24,723 nucleotides of DNA from Citrobacter sp. (GTDB lineage Bacteria > Pseudomonadota > Gammaproteobacteria > Enterobacterales > Enterobacteriaceae), in NCBI GenBank assembly GCA_019415335.1, contig DXKH01000146.1, positions 1 through 24,723 on the forward strand. The letters run 5' to 3'. Positions within the stretch are counted from its first letter, which is position 1, and every line of letters starts with the position of its first letter. Below are positions 11,231 through 18,340 of this stretch, in pieces. The position numbers were made by a program, and so were the translations under genes. The notes beneath the pieces were generated by a model that saw only the letters and a program-made list of their open reading frames with translations, was not told where the DNA came from and did no database searches.

Positions 11231-12850
11231 TTACAGCTTCGGACCGGCGCTGACCAATGCTTCGCCTGCTGGCGTATCGGTGTATTTCTCGAAGTTCTCA
11301 ATGAACAGTTTCGCCAGCGCGGTGGCTTTTTCCTGCCACTGCTCTGGAGACCCGTAGGTATTACGCGGGTCGAGAATACGGGTATCCACGCCGGGAAGTT
11401 CGGTCGGGATCGCCAGATCAAACATCGGCAGGTTGAAGGTTTCCGCATCATCCAGAGAACCGTTCAGGATAGCGTCGATAATGGCGCGGGTATCTTTGAT
11501 GGAGATACGTTTGCCCGTACCGTTCCAGCCGGTGTTGACCAGATAAGCCTGCGCACCGGCGGCCTGCATACGTTTCACCAGCACTTCAGCATACTGCGTT
11601 GGGTGCAGCGACAGGAATGCTGCGCCGAAGCAGGCGGAGAAGGTTGGCGTCGGCTCGGTGACACCGCGCTCAGTACCGGCCAGTTTGGCCGTGAAGCCAG
11701 ACAGGAAGTGGTACTGCGTCTGGTTGGCGGTCAGGCGAGAAACCGGCGGCAGCACGCCAAAGGCGTCAGCCGTCAGGAAGATCACCTTCGTGGCATGACC
11801 TGCTTTGGAAACTGGCTTAACGATGTTTTCGATATGATAGATCGGATAAGAAACGCGGGTGTTCTCGGTTTTCGAACCGTCGTCAAAATCGATCGTCCCA
11901 TCGTCACGTACGGTGACGTTTTCTAACAGCGCATCACGGCGGATGGCGTTGTAGATTTCCGGTTCCGCTTCTTTCGACAGCTTGATTGTTTTTGCGTAGC
12001 AACCGCCTTCGAAGTTGAACACGCCATCGTCATCCCATCCGTGCTCGTCATCGCCGATCAGACGACGTTTCGGGTCGGTGGAGAGGGTCGTTTTCCCGGT
12101 GCCGGAAAGACCGAAGAACACGGCAACGTCGCCTTTCTCACCCACGTTGGCGGAACAGTGCATTGATGCAATACCTTTCAATGGCAGCAGGTAGTTCATC
12201 ACCGAGAACATGCCTTTCTTCATTTCGCCGCCGTACCAGGTACCACCAATCAACTGGATACGTTCGGTCAGGTTGAAGGCGACAAAGTTCTCAGAGTTCA
12301 GACCCTGCTCTTTCCACTGTGGGTTTGTGCACTTCGCGCCGTTCATCACGATAAAGTCAGGCTCAAAACCTTCCAGTTCGTCATCACTCGGGCGAATGAA
12401 CATGTTCTTCACGAAATGCGCCTGCCAGGCCACTTCAGTAATGAAGCGGACAGAAAGACGGGTGTCGGCGTTTGCGCCACAGAAAGCATCAACGATAAAC
12501 AGACGTTTACCGGAAAGTTGTTTAGTCACTAAACCTTTCAGGTGCTGCCAGGTTTCCTGGGACAGCGGTTTGTTGTCGTTCTTGCCTTTTCCTTTGTCGG
12601 ACCACCACAGCGTGTCACGCGTGGTGTCATCACGAACAATGTACTTATCCTTCGGCGAACGTCCGGTGAAAATACCGGTATCAACTGCAACGGCACCCAG
12701 GTTCGTCAACACACCGCGCTCGTAACCTTCCAGGCTTGGATCTAGCTCTTCCTGGTAAAGGGTTTCATAGCTGGGGTTGTAGACGATATCCTGAACGTCG
12801 CTGATACCATAAGCCTTGAGATCTTGCGGGGTTAATCGTTTCACGCGCAT
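11231..12850 (-). CDS. pckA: Phosphoenolpyruvate carboxykinase (ATP)
   Basis: A 539-residue cytosolic enzyme converting oxaloacetate and ATP to phosphoenolpyruvate, CO2 and ADP, the first committed step of gluconeogenesis. The P-loop GLSGTGKTT is at 247-255. The expected Mn2+ ligands are present: Lys212 (GGEMKKG), His231 (SMHCSANVG) and Asp268 ([11 protein letters not shown]). The N-terminus [18 protein letters not shown] is one residue shorter than the E. coli form I recall and nearer to the Salmonella form. A perfect AAGGAG lies 7 bases before the ATG. It stands alone between two non-coding stretches; two CRP-like sites upstream (12970-12985 and 13073-13088) fit its known activation by cAMP-CRP when glucose is absent. 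A TACTAT element at 12890-12885 is a plausible -10. Confidence 0.98.
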   Translation of the reverse strand: MRVKRLTPQDLKAYGISDVQDIVYNPSYETLYQEELDPSLEGYERGVLTNLGAVAVDTGIFTGRSPKDKYIVRDDTTRDTLWWSDKGKGKNDNKPLSQETWQHLKGLVTKQLSGKRLFIVDAFCGANADTRLSVRFITEVAWQAHFVKNMFIRPSDDELEGFEPDFIVMNGAKCTNPQWKEQGLNSENFVAFNLTERIQLIGGTWYGGEMKKGMFSVMNYLLPLKGIASMHCSANVGEKGDVAVFFGLSGTGKTTLSTDPKRRLIGDDEHGWDDDGVFNFEGGCYAKTIKLSKEAEPEIYNAIRRDALLENVTVRDDGTIDFDDGSKTENTRVSYPIYHIENIVKPVSKAGHATKVIFLTADAFGVLPPVSRLTANQTQYHFLSGFTAKLAGTERGVTEPTPTFSACFGAAFLSLHPTQYAEVLVKRMQAAGAQAYLVNTGWNGTGKRISIKDTRAIIDAILNGSLDDAETFNLPMFDLAIPTELPGVDTRILDPRNTYGSPEQWQEKATALAKLFIENFEKYTDTPAGEALVSAGPKL

Positions 12851-12969
12851 ATCACTGCTCCTTAGCCAATATGTATTACCTGAAATAGTAAGGTTTTTTT
12901 GGGGGTGTTAACCGCGACAAGGCTCATAGATTTACTTATCTGGACAAAATCACGATTGACTGAAAACGC

Positions 12970-12985
12970 TGTGACTCCAGTCACG
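12970..12985 (-). promoter_or_regulatory. CRP-like site 1 of pckA
   Basis: TGTGACTCCAGTCACG fits TGTGA-N6-TCACA with only the last base different. It is centred about 127 bp upstream of the pckA start codon and about 100 bp upstream of the start predicted from the -10 at 12890-12885, which is rather far for direct class I contact. Confidence 0.7.
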
Positions 12986-13072
12986 AAGCGGGGCTTATTA
13001 TGGCAGGAATGACTTTTTAGTTGTGGAAAATGTTCCTAAAAGGTTAAAAATTAGTATTTTTCACGGGAATGT

Positions 13073-13088
13073 TGTGAGTGTAATCGCA
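13073..13088 (-). promoter_or_regulatory. CRP-like site 2 of pckA
   Basis: TGTGAGTGTAATCGCA fits TGTGA-N6-TCACA with one departure (G for A). It lies 103 bp upstream of site 1, close to ten helical turns, so the two sites would face the same side of the DNA. A similar sequence is present upstream of E. coli pckA as I remember it. Confidence 0.55.
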
Positions 13089-13179
13089 TTCATGTAGAAA
13101 ATTAACAAGCCGCTTACATACAAAATATCGATTCACCACGAAAGAAAATTTTAGCAAAAAGTGCGGAATTTAATGCGGA

Positions 13180-13209
13180 CGGTCGGAGACGCATCGCGTC
13201 GTCCGACCG
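13180..13209 (-). terminator. Hairpin after hslO, possible terminator
   Basis: CGGTCGGA (13180-13187) plus GACGC (13188-13192) pair with GCGTC (13196-13200) and TCCGACCG (13202-13209), a 13-bp stem with one bulged G and a 3-base loop. It begins 14 bp beyond the hslO stop. On the minus strand the next bases (TCCGCATTAAATT) are only moderately T-rich, so it may be a weak terminator or an mRNA-stabilising hairpin. Confidence 0.5.
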
Positions 13210-13223
13210 GTTCAGGGTTTCGA

Positions 13224-14102
13224 TCAGTGAACCTGCGGATCGGCAGGGGAGGCGTTATTGCGGATCTCGGCAATATCCATGGCGTTGAACAGGTAGTGAC
13301 TCCCGCAGTAGTCGCAATGCATATCGATTTCGCCTTCTTCCGCCAGAATGCTGTCTACCTCTTCATCCGGCAGCGTTTTCAGCGCGCCAGCGCAGCGTTC
13401 GCGAGAGCAGGTACATTTGAACTCAACATCCTGCGGATCGTAAAGGGTGACCTCTTCTTCATGGTACAGACGCCACAGTACCTCATTGGCGGGCAGGGTC
13501 AGTAGCTCTTCCGCCTTGATGGTTTCGGTCAGCGTAGCCAGATGATCAAAGTCATCCGCCTGCGCATCCTGAGCCGGCATCACCTGCAGCAGCATTCCGC
13601 CGGCAGCGGCTTTCCCGTCGACTTCGCCAGTACGAATGAACAGACGGGTCGGCAATTGCTCAGAACGCAGGAAATAATCTTCCAGACATGCCGCCAGAGT
13701 GTCGCCTTCCAGACCGACAACGCCCTGATAACGCTCGCCCTCTTCCGGGGTAATGGTAATGACCAGATAACCATTGCCAACCAGCGTTTTCAGGTCTGCA
13801 TCTTCCGTGATCTCGCCCTGGACGCGCGCCACGCCGCGCATCTGCTGATTATTGTTGCCATTGATCACCGCGAGGCTCAGCGGACCATCGCCCTGGAGTT
13901 GAACGGTAATATCACCGGCGAACTTCAGCGTCGCCGTGAGCAGGCTGGTGGCAACCAGCAACTCAGCCAGCACGGTTTTCACCGGCTGCGGGTAGGTATG
14001 GTTTTCGAGGATCTGTTGCAGGGTTTCCGATACGGTTACCAGTTCGCCGCGCACGGCAAAGTTTTCAAACAGATAGCGGTGTAATTGGTCATGTTGCGGC
14101 AT
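13224..14102 (-). CDS. hslO: Redox-regulated chaperone Hsp33
   Basis: A 292-residue cytoplasmic holdase chaperone switched on by oxidation plus unfolding. The zinc-binding redox switch is C230 and C232 (KCTCSRERC) with C263 and C266 (HCDYCG); in the 294-residue numbering these are C232, C234, C265 and C268. A second in-frame ATG two codons upstream (14108) is possible; both starts share the weak AAGAGAG ribosome site. It is the last gene of the minus-strand group yrfG-hslR-hslO, 24 bp after hslR, which suits a heat-shock pair: HslR rescues stalled 50S subunits and Hsp33 protects unfolding proteins. A hairpin follows its stop. Confidence 0.97.
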   Translation of the reverse strand: MPQHDQLHRYLFENFAVRGELVTVSETLQQILENHTYPQPVKTVLAELLVATSLLTATLKFAGDITVQLQGDGPLSLAVINGNNNQQMRGVARVQGEITEDADLKTLVGNGYLVITITPEEGERYQGVVGLEGDTLAACLEDYFLRSEQLPTRLFIRTGEVDGKAAAGGMLLQVMPAQDAQADDFDHLATLTETIKAEELLTLPANEVLWRLYHEEEVTLYDPQDVEFKCTCSRERCAGALKTLPDEEVDSILAEEGEIDMHCDYCGSHYLFNAMDIAEIRNNASPADPQVH

Positions 14103-14126
14103 AATCATCTCTCTTGCGGGCGACAG

Positions 14127-14528
14127 TTATTCACTGTCGCCGTGTTTAAATCGTAACAGGTCGCGGCGTTCTTTTTTGTCCGGTCGCCTGTCCGGGTGCG
14201 GCATGGTCAGGGCGTTAAGTTTACGTGCCAGCGCCATTTTTTCGCGTTTTTCTACGCTTTCCGTCGTCTCTTCATACAGAGTGACGGCTTCGCTGGCCGG
14301 GCGACGCTGTTCAGTGATCGCTTTGATCACCACCGTTCGCTCGTCGTTGCCCTGACGCAGTGTTAGCGTGGCGTTCAGTTCGACGATCTTGCTCGGCTTA
14401 CTGCGTTGTCCGTTGTAGTGAACTTTCCCGCCGTCCACCATCTCGCGGGCCAGTGCGCGGGTTTTATAAAACCGCGCAGCCCATAGCCATTTATCCAGTC
14501 TGACCTCAACCGAGGGCTTCTCTTTCAT
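14127..14528 (-). CDS. hslR: Heat-shock ribosome-associated protein Hsp15 (HslR)
   Basis: A 133-residue basic protein with an S4 RNA-binding domain at about residues 9-70 (VRLDKWLWAARFYKTRALAREMVDGGKVHYNG), the same length as E. coli Hsp15. It binds free 50S subunits that still carry a nascent chain and helps recycle them after heat shock. The C-terminal half is charged and probably extended (RRPDKKERRDLLRFKHGDSE). It lies 10 bp after yrfG and 24 bp before hslO, so the three are very likely one transcript. No clear sigma-32 promoter was recognised by eye directly in front of it. Confidence 0.97.
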   Translation of the reverse strand: MKEKPSVEVRLDKWLWAARFYKTRALAREMVDGGKVHYNGQRSKPSKIVELNATLTLRQGNDERTVVIKAITEQRRPASEAVTLYEETTESVEKREKMALARKLNALTMPHPDRRPDKKERRDLLRFKHGDSE

Positions 14529-14538
14529 GGCGTCTCCT

Positions 14539-15207
14539 TCACATCAGTGAGGGGATCAGTCGACGGTAGTCATTCAGTGACGGATGGCGCGCATACTGTT
14601 TTTCCGCAACGCCAGAGTCGGGGTTAGTCACGCCGAGGCAGTAACGAATACCAAACGTCGCGGCAGCGTCGAGAATGGGTTCGCTATCGTCGATAAACAG
14701 CGTTTTCTCTGCACTCATTCCCGTCTCTTCCGCCACGGCGCGCCATAACCGCTGATCCTCTTTGGGATATCCAAATGTGTGGGTAGAAAGTAATAAATCA
14801 AGGTGTGAGGCCAGACCGGTATGTTCCAGCTTCACGGCCAGATTATGTGGATGCGCGTTAGTCAGCAAAATGCGGCGTTTGCCACTCGCCTTTAACGCAT
14901 CTAAAAACGGGACCGTATCGTCACGCAATACGGCACGTGGCCCCATTGCGGTGGTCATCGCGCAGATATCCAGGCCCAGGCGGTCGCTCCAGTAATCAAG
15001 ACAGTACCAGTTTAGCGTATGCTGTACGGCATGATATTCCTGGCGGATGCGTTCCTGCGCCTCTTGTGGTGAGATCCCGTTCTGCGCCCCGTAGGTTTCA
15101 GGCACCAGCGTTTGCCAGAAGTAGTTATCAAACGCCAGGTCGAGCAGCGTGCCGTCCATGTCTAACAGAACGGTATCCACATTCTGCCAGGCAATATCAA
15201 TATGCAT
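14539..15207 (-). CDS. yrfG: HAD-family GMP/IMP nucleotidase YrfG
   Basis: A 222-residue haloacid dehalogenase-like phosphatase, same length and start (MHIDIAWQNVDTVLLDMDGT) as E. coli YrfG. The frame is open 15 codons further upstream, but those would be a non-conserved extension. Motif I is DMDGT with nucleophile Asp16 and acid/base Asp18; motif II is ILLTNAHPHN; motif IV is LFIDDSEPILDAA. E. coli YrfG hydrolyses purine nucleoside monophosphates, preferring GMP and IMP. It is separated from igaA by 65 bp holding a strong hairpin and leads into hslR after 10 bp. Confidence 0.95.
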   Translation of the reverse strand: MHIDIAWQNVDTVLLDMDGTLLDLAFDNYFWQTLVPETYGAQNGISPQEAQERIRQEYHAVQHTLNWYCLDYWSDRLGLDICAMTTAMGPRAVLRDDTVPFLDALKASGKRRILLTNAHPHNLAVKLEHTGLASHLDLLLSTHTFGYPKEDQRLWRAVAEETGMSAEKTLFIDDSEPILDAAATFGIRYCLGVTNPDSGVAEKQYARHPSLNDYRRLIPSLM

Positions 15208-15232
15208 GGGAACTCTCCAGAATAAAACGCGA

Positions 15233-15263
15233 TGCGGCACAGGGTAGCACACCCGGTGCCGCA
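15233..15263 (-). terminator. Hairpin between igaA and yrfG
   Basis: TGCGGCAC (15233-15240) pairs with GTGCCGCA (15256-15263); after one mismatch four more pairs close a 5-base loop. On the minus strand it is followed by TCGCGTTTTATT, a T-rich tract offset by a few bases. It may end or attenuate the igaA transcript, allowing yrfG-hslRO a separate expression level. Confidence 0.5.
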
Positions 15264-15272
15264 GACATGTTA

Positions 15273-17405
15273 TCAGATGAGGCTTTCCGGGGAGCTGATG
15301 AGCTTCGGATTCAGGCAGCTTTCATAGTACTGCTGAATCTCCATCATGCGGGTGCGATGGCGCTGATAGCGGCGGAATGCCTGTACGCCATTATAGAGTG
15401 TGCAGGCCAGCATCGTCAGCATCAGCAGCGTGGTTCCGAGGTAACGCCACAAACCGGAACGATCGGGAATGCGGTGCAGGCCGATATGCTGTGTGCCGTT
15501 GGCGTCAGTATAAATATTGGTGACGATCCCTTCGGCGCTAAACGGCGTGTTCATCAGCATTTGAGCCAGTCGCTGGAAGGCGTTCCACTGTTCCTGTGCC
15601 GGGTAGTCATATAACGATACGGTCGGCCAGGGCTGATCGACCAGATCGCTGCCTTCATCGCTGACGATCAGGAATCCGCCGGGGGCAGGGCTGTTCAACG
15701 ACTGGGCGGCGCGGGCCGTCTCGCGGGTAATAAAGGGGGCGGTGGAGGTGGTAACCAGATTGTCGAGCGATTCGGCGCTGACGGGACGCAGCAGAACGTT
15801 AACACCGTCCAGTTTGCCAGCGTTGGCACGTTTCACCAGTGCGCTCCAGTCTTTGCTGTTCCCCAGGTTGACCAGCGCATTTTTGAGGCGTACGCACTCA
15901 TCTTCTGCCGCGCACAAATCAGCGGTTTTCAGGACAATATCGCCAAAGTCATCTAACAGCACCATGCCAGACTTCTGAATGGCGGAGCGCAAGGCCGCGC
16001 TGACGCGAGAGTCATCTTCTGGTTTGGGGTGCAACTGACGGTTAACGGCCTGCGAAAGCGCGGTGGCTTTGTTCACCAGATCGGATTCCGGTAACGGCAG
16101 CGCAGGGGCGTCATTCCAGATGATTTGCGAGCAGTCAAACGGCATAAACGGCGAACTGGTTTGTGCGCTCCAGGTGCCCTGCGCATGAATATTACACATG
16201 CCGGTACCGCGAAGATTCAGCGTGTCACCGATGCGCACGCCTGATTGTTCGAGCTGTTTTACGCTGGTCGCTTCGATGGTCTGTGCGCCTTTCATCCACG
16301 ACAGCGTGAACTTAATCGGCATATCAAGCGGGATCCAGAACAGCAGCATGAGTAACACCAGCAGCGAACCACCCGCGATGATCGTGCTGCGTACCCAGTG
16401 TTGCAGCGGGAAGTTTTTCACCTCGTCATGCAGGGATAAAAAACGTCCCTGACGCACGACGTGGCGATCGAGATAAATATCAATATCCGTTTGCTGGCCG
16501 AGGTCCTGCGCAATGTAAGGCTGCCAGTGAGTCGGGTAAACGAGGTCGATAATCCCCAGCGAGATATTGTTGATCTGCTCCTGGTCATTTTCGCCAAACA
16601 GTCCCCAGCGACGCGGTGTTCCCCGCAGGCAATGAATTTCGCGCAGCGCAGTTTTTGACGGCGGCGCGAATAAGCCCCACAGTCCTGCCGCCAGCAACAG
16701 CACGGCTCCGCCCACCATCCACGGCACAAAGACGTCCGGCGTCACCAGACAGAAAAAGAATAACAGGAAGGCGGCAACAATCAGCAGCGCTTCACGGAAA
16801 CCGGCCGGGCGACTGAGCGCGTACTCTTCATGCGTCTCCTGACGAATATTCAGCAACTCAATCTGCTCACTCTCTTCACCGCGAATTGACGCCTGTGTGG
16901 ACGTGGTGGGTTGCAGCGCGTAACCACGCGCCTCCTGCATGTACTCATGCAGAGAGTGGCCATTCAGCGAGATCACCAGCGGCAGCGTGTCGGTGTGGAT
17001 CAGTTCAATGCTGTTTTCATCGTTAATGTACTGTTCCCAGAAGGGCGGCAGGTGTACTTCAACGGAATCGAGGTAATAGCGCCACTTATTCGGATCGTCC
17101 GTGGTGATGCCGTAACGAGTGATTGAATGAGTCAGAATGATGACGCTGTTGCTTTCAGCATTCAGCGTCAAGGAAACGGGGGCCGCGCTGGCACCCGTCG
17201 GACCGGGTACCTGCTGGATTTGGCTCAGGCTATCAAGATAATTTTCAACGGCGCTGCGTTCTTCAGGCGTGAGTTTGCGTGTTTCCGCCTCTGAGAACGC
17301 ATTCGTCCACGGCAGTTTACGCCGTCTGGCTCGAACGTTTAGTCGCCACCAGACCAGCAAGGCGCAGGCCAGTAACGCCGCTAAAAAAATCAGAATGGTG
17401 CTCAT
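15273..17405 (-). CDS. igaA: Rcs phosphorelay inhibitor IgaA (YrfF/MucM)
   Basis: A 710-residue inner-membrane protein, the Salmonella IgaA length. It holds the Rcs phosphorelay in check through RcsD; envelope stress sensed by RcsF lifts the block. Membrane segments are clear: residues 2-22, a pair at about 205-248, one at about 338-360 and one near 653-676. This leaves two cytoplasmic domains and one large periplasmic domain (about 361-652) with four cysteines, including CAAEDEC, as expected for the disulfide-bonded periplasmic part. GGGGA precedes the ATG. It diverges from nudE across 325 bp. The gene is essential in Salmonella unless Rcs is inactivated. Confidence 0.96.
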   Translation of the reverse strand: MSTILIFLAALLACALLVWWRLNVRARRRKLPWTNAFSEAETRKLTPEERSAVENYLDSLSQIQQVPGPTGASAAPVSLTLNAESNSVIILTHSITRYGITTDDPNKWRYYLDSVEVHLPPFWEQYINDENSIELIHTDTLPLVISLNGHSLHEYMQEARGYALQPTTSTQASIRGEESEQIELLNIRQETHEEYALSRPAGFREALLIVAAFLLFFFCLVTPDVFVPWMVGGAVLLLAAGLWGLFAPPSKTALREIHCLRGTPRRWGLFGENDQEQINNISLGIIDLVYPTHWQPYIAQDLGQQTDIDIYLDRHVVRQGRFLSLHDEVKNFPLQHWVRSTIIAGGSLLVLLMLLFWIPLDMPIKFTLSWMKGAQTIEATSVKQLEQSGVRIGDTLNLRGTGMCNIHAQGTWSAQTSSPFMPFDCSQIIWNDAPALPLPESDLVNKATALSQAVNRQLHPKPEDDSRVSAALRSAIQKSGMVLLDDFGDIVLKTADLCAAEDECVRLKNALVNLGNSKDWSALVKRANAGKLDGVNVLLRPVSAESLDNLVTTSTAPFITRETARAAQSLNSPAPGGFLIVSDEGSDLVDQPWPTVSLYDYPAQEQWNAFQRLAQMLMNTPFSAEGIVTNIYTDANGTQHIGLHRIPDRSGLWRYLGTTLLMLTMLACTLYNGVQAFRRYQRHRTRMMEIQQYYESCLNPKLISSPESLI

Positions 17406-17583
17406 GCTTTCCCCATCTTACTTAATCTGTCAGGCGTGGTCAGTCGCACCCTGTCACAATAAACGTGATTCCGTGGTTGGCTATCGGCAAGCATGGAGTT
17501 GAACTTGAGCATTTTTCAGCGCATCCCAGTGAGTGCTGATGATAGCAAAACCAGCAAAATCGGCATATCAGCAAATTCCTGGA

Positions 17584-17619
17584 CCTATTTCAACCTATTG
17601 ACTTTTAATTTGAAATAGG
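17584..17619. repeat. Perfect 10-bp inverted repeat between igaA and nudE
   Basis: CCTATTTCAA (17584-17593) and TTGAAATAGG (17610-17619) are exact reverse complements separated by 16 bp. The half-site CCTATT also recurs in direct orientation at 17594-17599, exactly 10 bp from the first. It resembles a protein operator more than a terminator. Confidence 0.75.
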
Positions 17620-17628
17620 AATTATATT
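17598..17628 (+). promoter_or_regulatory. Candidate nudE promoter
   Basis: TTGACT (17598-17603) and TATATT (17623-17628) are good -35 and -10 matches but 19 bp apart, longer than the usual 17. The start would be near 17635, giving a leader of about 95 bases to the nudE ATG. Confidence 0.4.
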
Positions 17629-17730
17629 TTTATTTAAGTTACATAAATGTAAATAAACGGCAATTCACATTGCCGAAACCGTGTTGCATATCGCACAATA
17701 ACCACTGATATCACGGCATAGATTCTCACG

Positions 17731-18291
17731 ATGAGCAAATCATTACAAAAACCCACCATTCTGAACGTCGAAACTGTCGCGCAGTCGCGGTTATTTAGCG
17801 TTGAAAGTGTGGACCTCGAATTCAGCAACGGCGTACGTCGGGTCTACGAACGGATGCGTCCCTCTACCCGTGAAGCGGTAATGATTGTTCCGATCGTAGA
17901 CGATCATTTGATCCTGATTCGTGAATACGCGGTGGGAACGGAATCCTATGAACTGGGTTTTTCCAAGGGGCTGATCGACCCCGGTGAAAGCGTGTTTGAA
18001 GCGGCGAACCGGGAACTGAAAGAAGAGGTCGGCTTTGGGGCAACCGATCTGACCTTTTTGAAAAAGCTCAGCATGGCGCCGTCTTACTTTTCCAGCAAGA
18101 TGAACATCGTGGTGGCGGAAGACCTTTATCCCGAGTCGCTGGAAGGCGATGAACCCGAACCACTGCCACAGGTGCGCTGGCCGTTAGCGCATCTGATGGA
18201 TCTACTGGAAGACCCCGATTTCACCGAAGCACGAAACGTGAGCGCGTTGTTCCTTGTTCGCGAATGGCTGAAAGGGCAGGGGCGGCTGTAA
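17731..18291 (+). CDS. nudE: ADP compounds hydrolase NudE
   Basis: A 186-residue Nudix hydrolase, same length as E. coli NudE. The Nudix box runs from G80 to G103 (GLIDPGESVFEAANRELKEEVGFG in two overlapping parts), with G80, E86, R94, E95, E98 and E99 all present. The family enzyme splits ADP-ribose, Ap3A, NADH and similar ADP compounds into nucleoside monophosphate and a second phosphate. It stands as a single gene divergent from igaA and is followed by a strong bidirectional terminator shared with mrcA. No obvious strong ribosome site precedes the ATG; the upstream bases are GATTCTCACG. Confidence 0.96.
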   Translation: MSKSLQKPTILNVETVAQSRLFSVESVDLEFSNGVRRVYERMRPSTREAVMIVPIVDDHLILIREYAVGTESYELGFSKGLIDPGESVFEAANRELKEEVGFGATDLTFLKKLSMAPSYFSSKMNIVVAEDLYPESLEGDEPEPLPQVRWPLAHLMDLLEDPDFTEARNVSALFLVREWLKGQGRL

Positions 18292-18312
18292 ACGGGATCC
18301 CCTGAAGGAATG

Positions 18313-18338
18313 AAAAAAGGCGCCTCAGCGCCTTTTTT
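18313..18338. terminator. Bidirectional terminator between nudE and mrcA
   Basis: AAAAAAGGCGC (18313-18323) is perfectly complementary to GCGCCTTTTTT (18328-18338), with a 4-base loop CTCA. It is a symmetric A-run/GC stem/T-run structure that can end both converging transcripts; the mrcA stop is 3 bp away. Confidence 0.92.
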
Positions 18339-18340
18339 AT

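Larger units (their letters stand above)
12851..13223. other. Intergenic region pckA-hslO: pckA control region
   Basis: This 373-bp stretch holds no gene I can support. It contains the pckA ribosome site (12863-12858), a candidate -10 TACTAT (12890-12885), two CRP-like sites, an AT-rich segment (about 13010-13160) and a strong hairpin next to the hslO stop (13180-13209). Confidence 0.7.
17406..17730. other. Divergent intergenic region igaA-nudE
   Basis: This 325-bp gap holds no gene I can support. Notable elements are the igaA ribosome site next to 17405, a perfect 10-bp inverted repeat (17584-17619) over a candidate nudE promoter (17598-17628), and a small hairpin CGGCAA-TTCACA-TTGCCG (17658-17675) that would lie in the nudE leader. 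Confidence 0.6.

Noticed and set aside
15273..15614. Long plus-strand frame opposite the igaA 3' end and yrfG
   Set aside because: It crosses the igaA-yrfG hairpin and two genuine genes on the other strand; its protein shows no family features.
17610..17628. RcsB-type box suggested by ATTCCTA on the minus strand (17622-17616) near igaA
   Set aside because: Only one half of the RcsAB box matches; the other half (TAAGA) is absent, so Rcs feedback on igaA is not supported.
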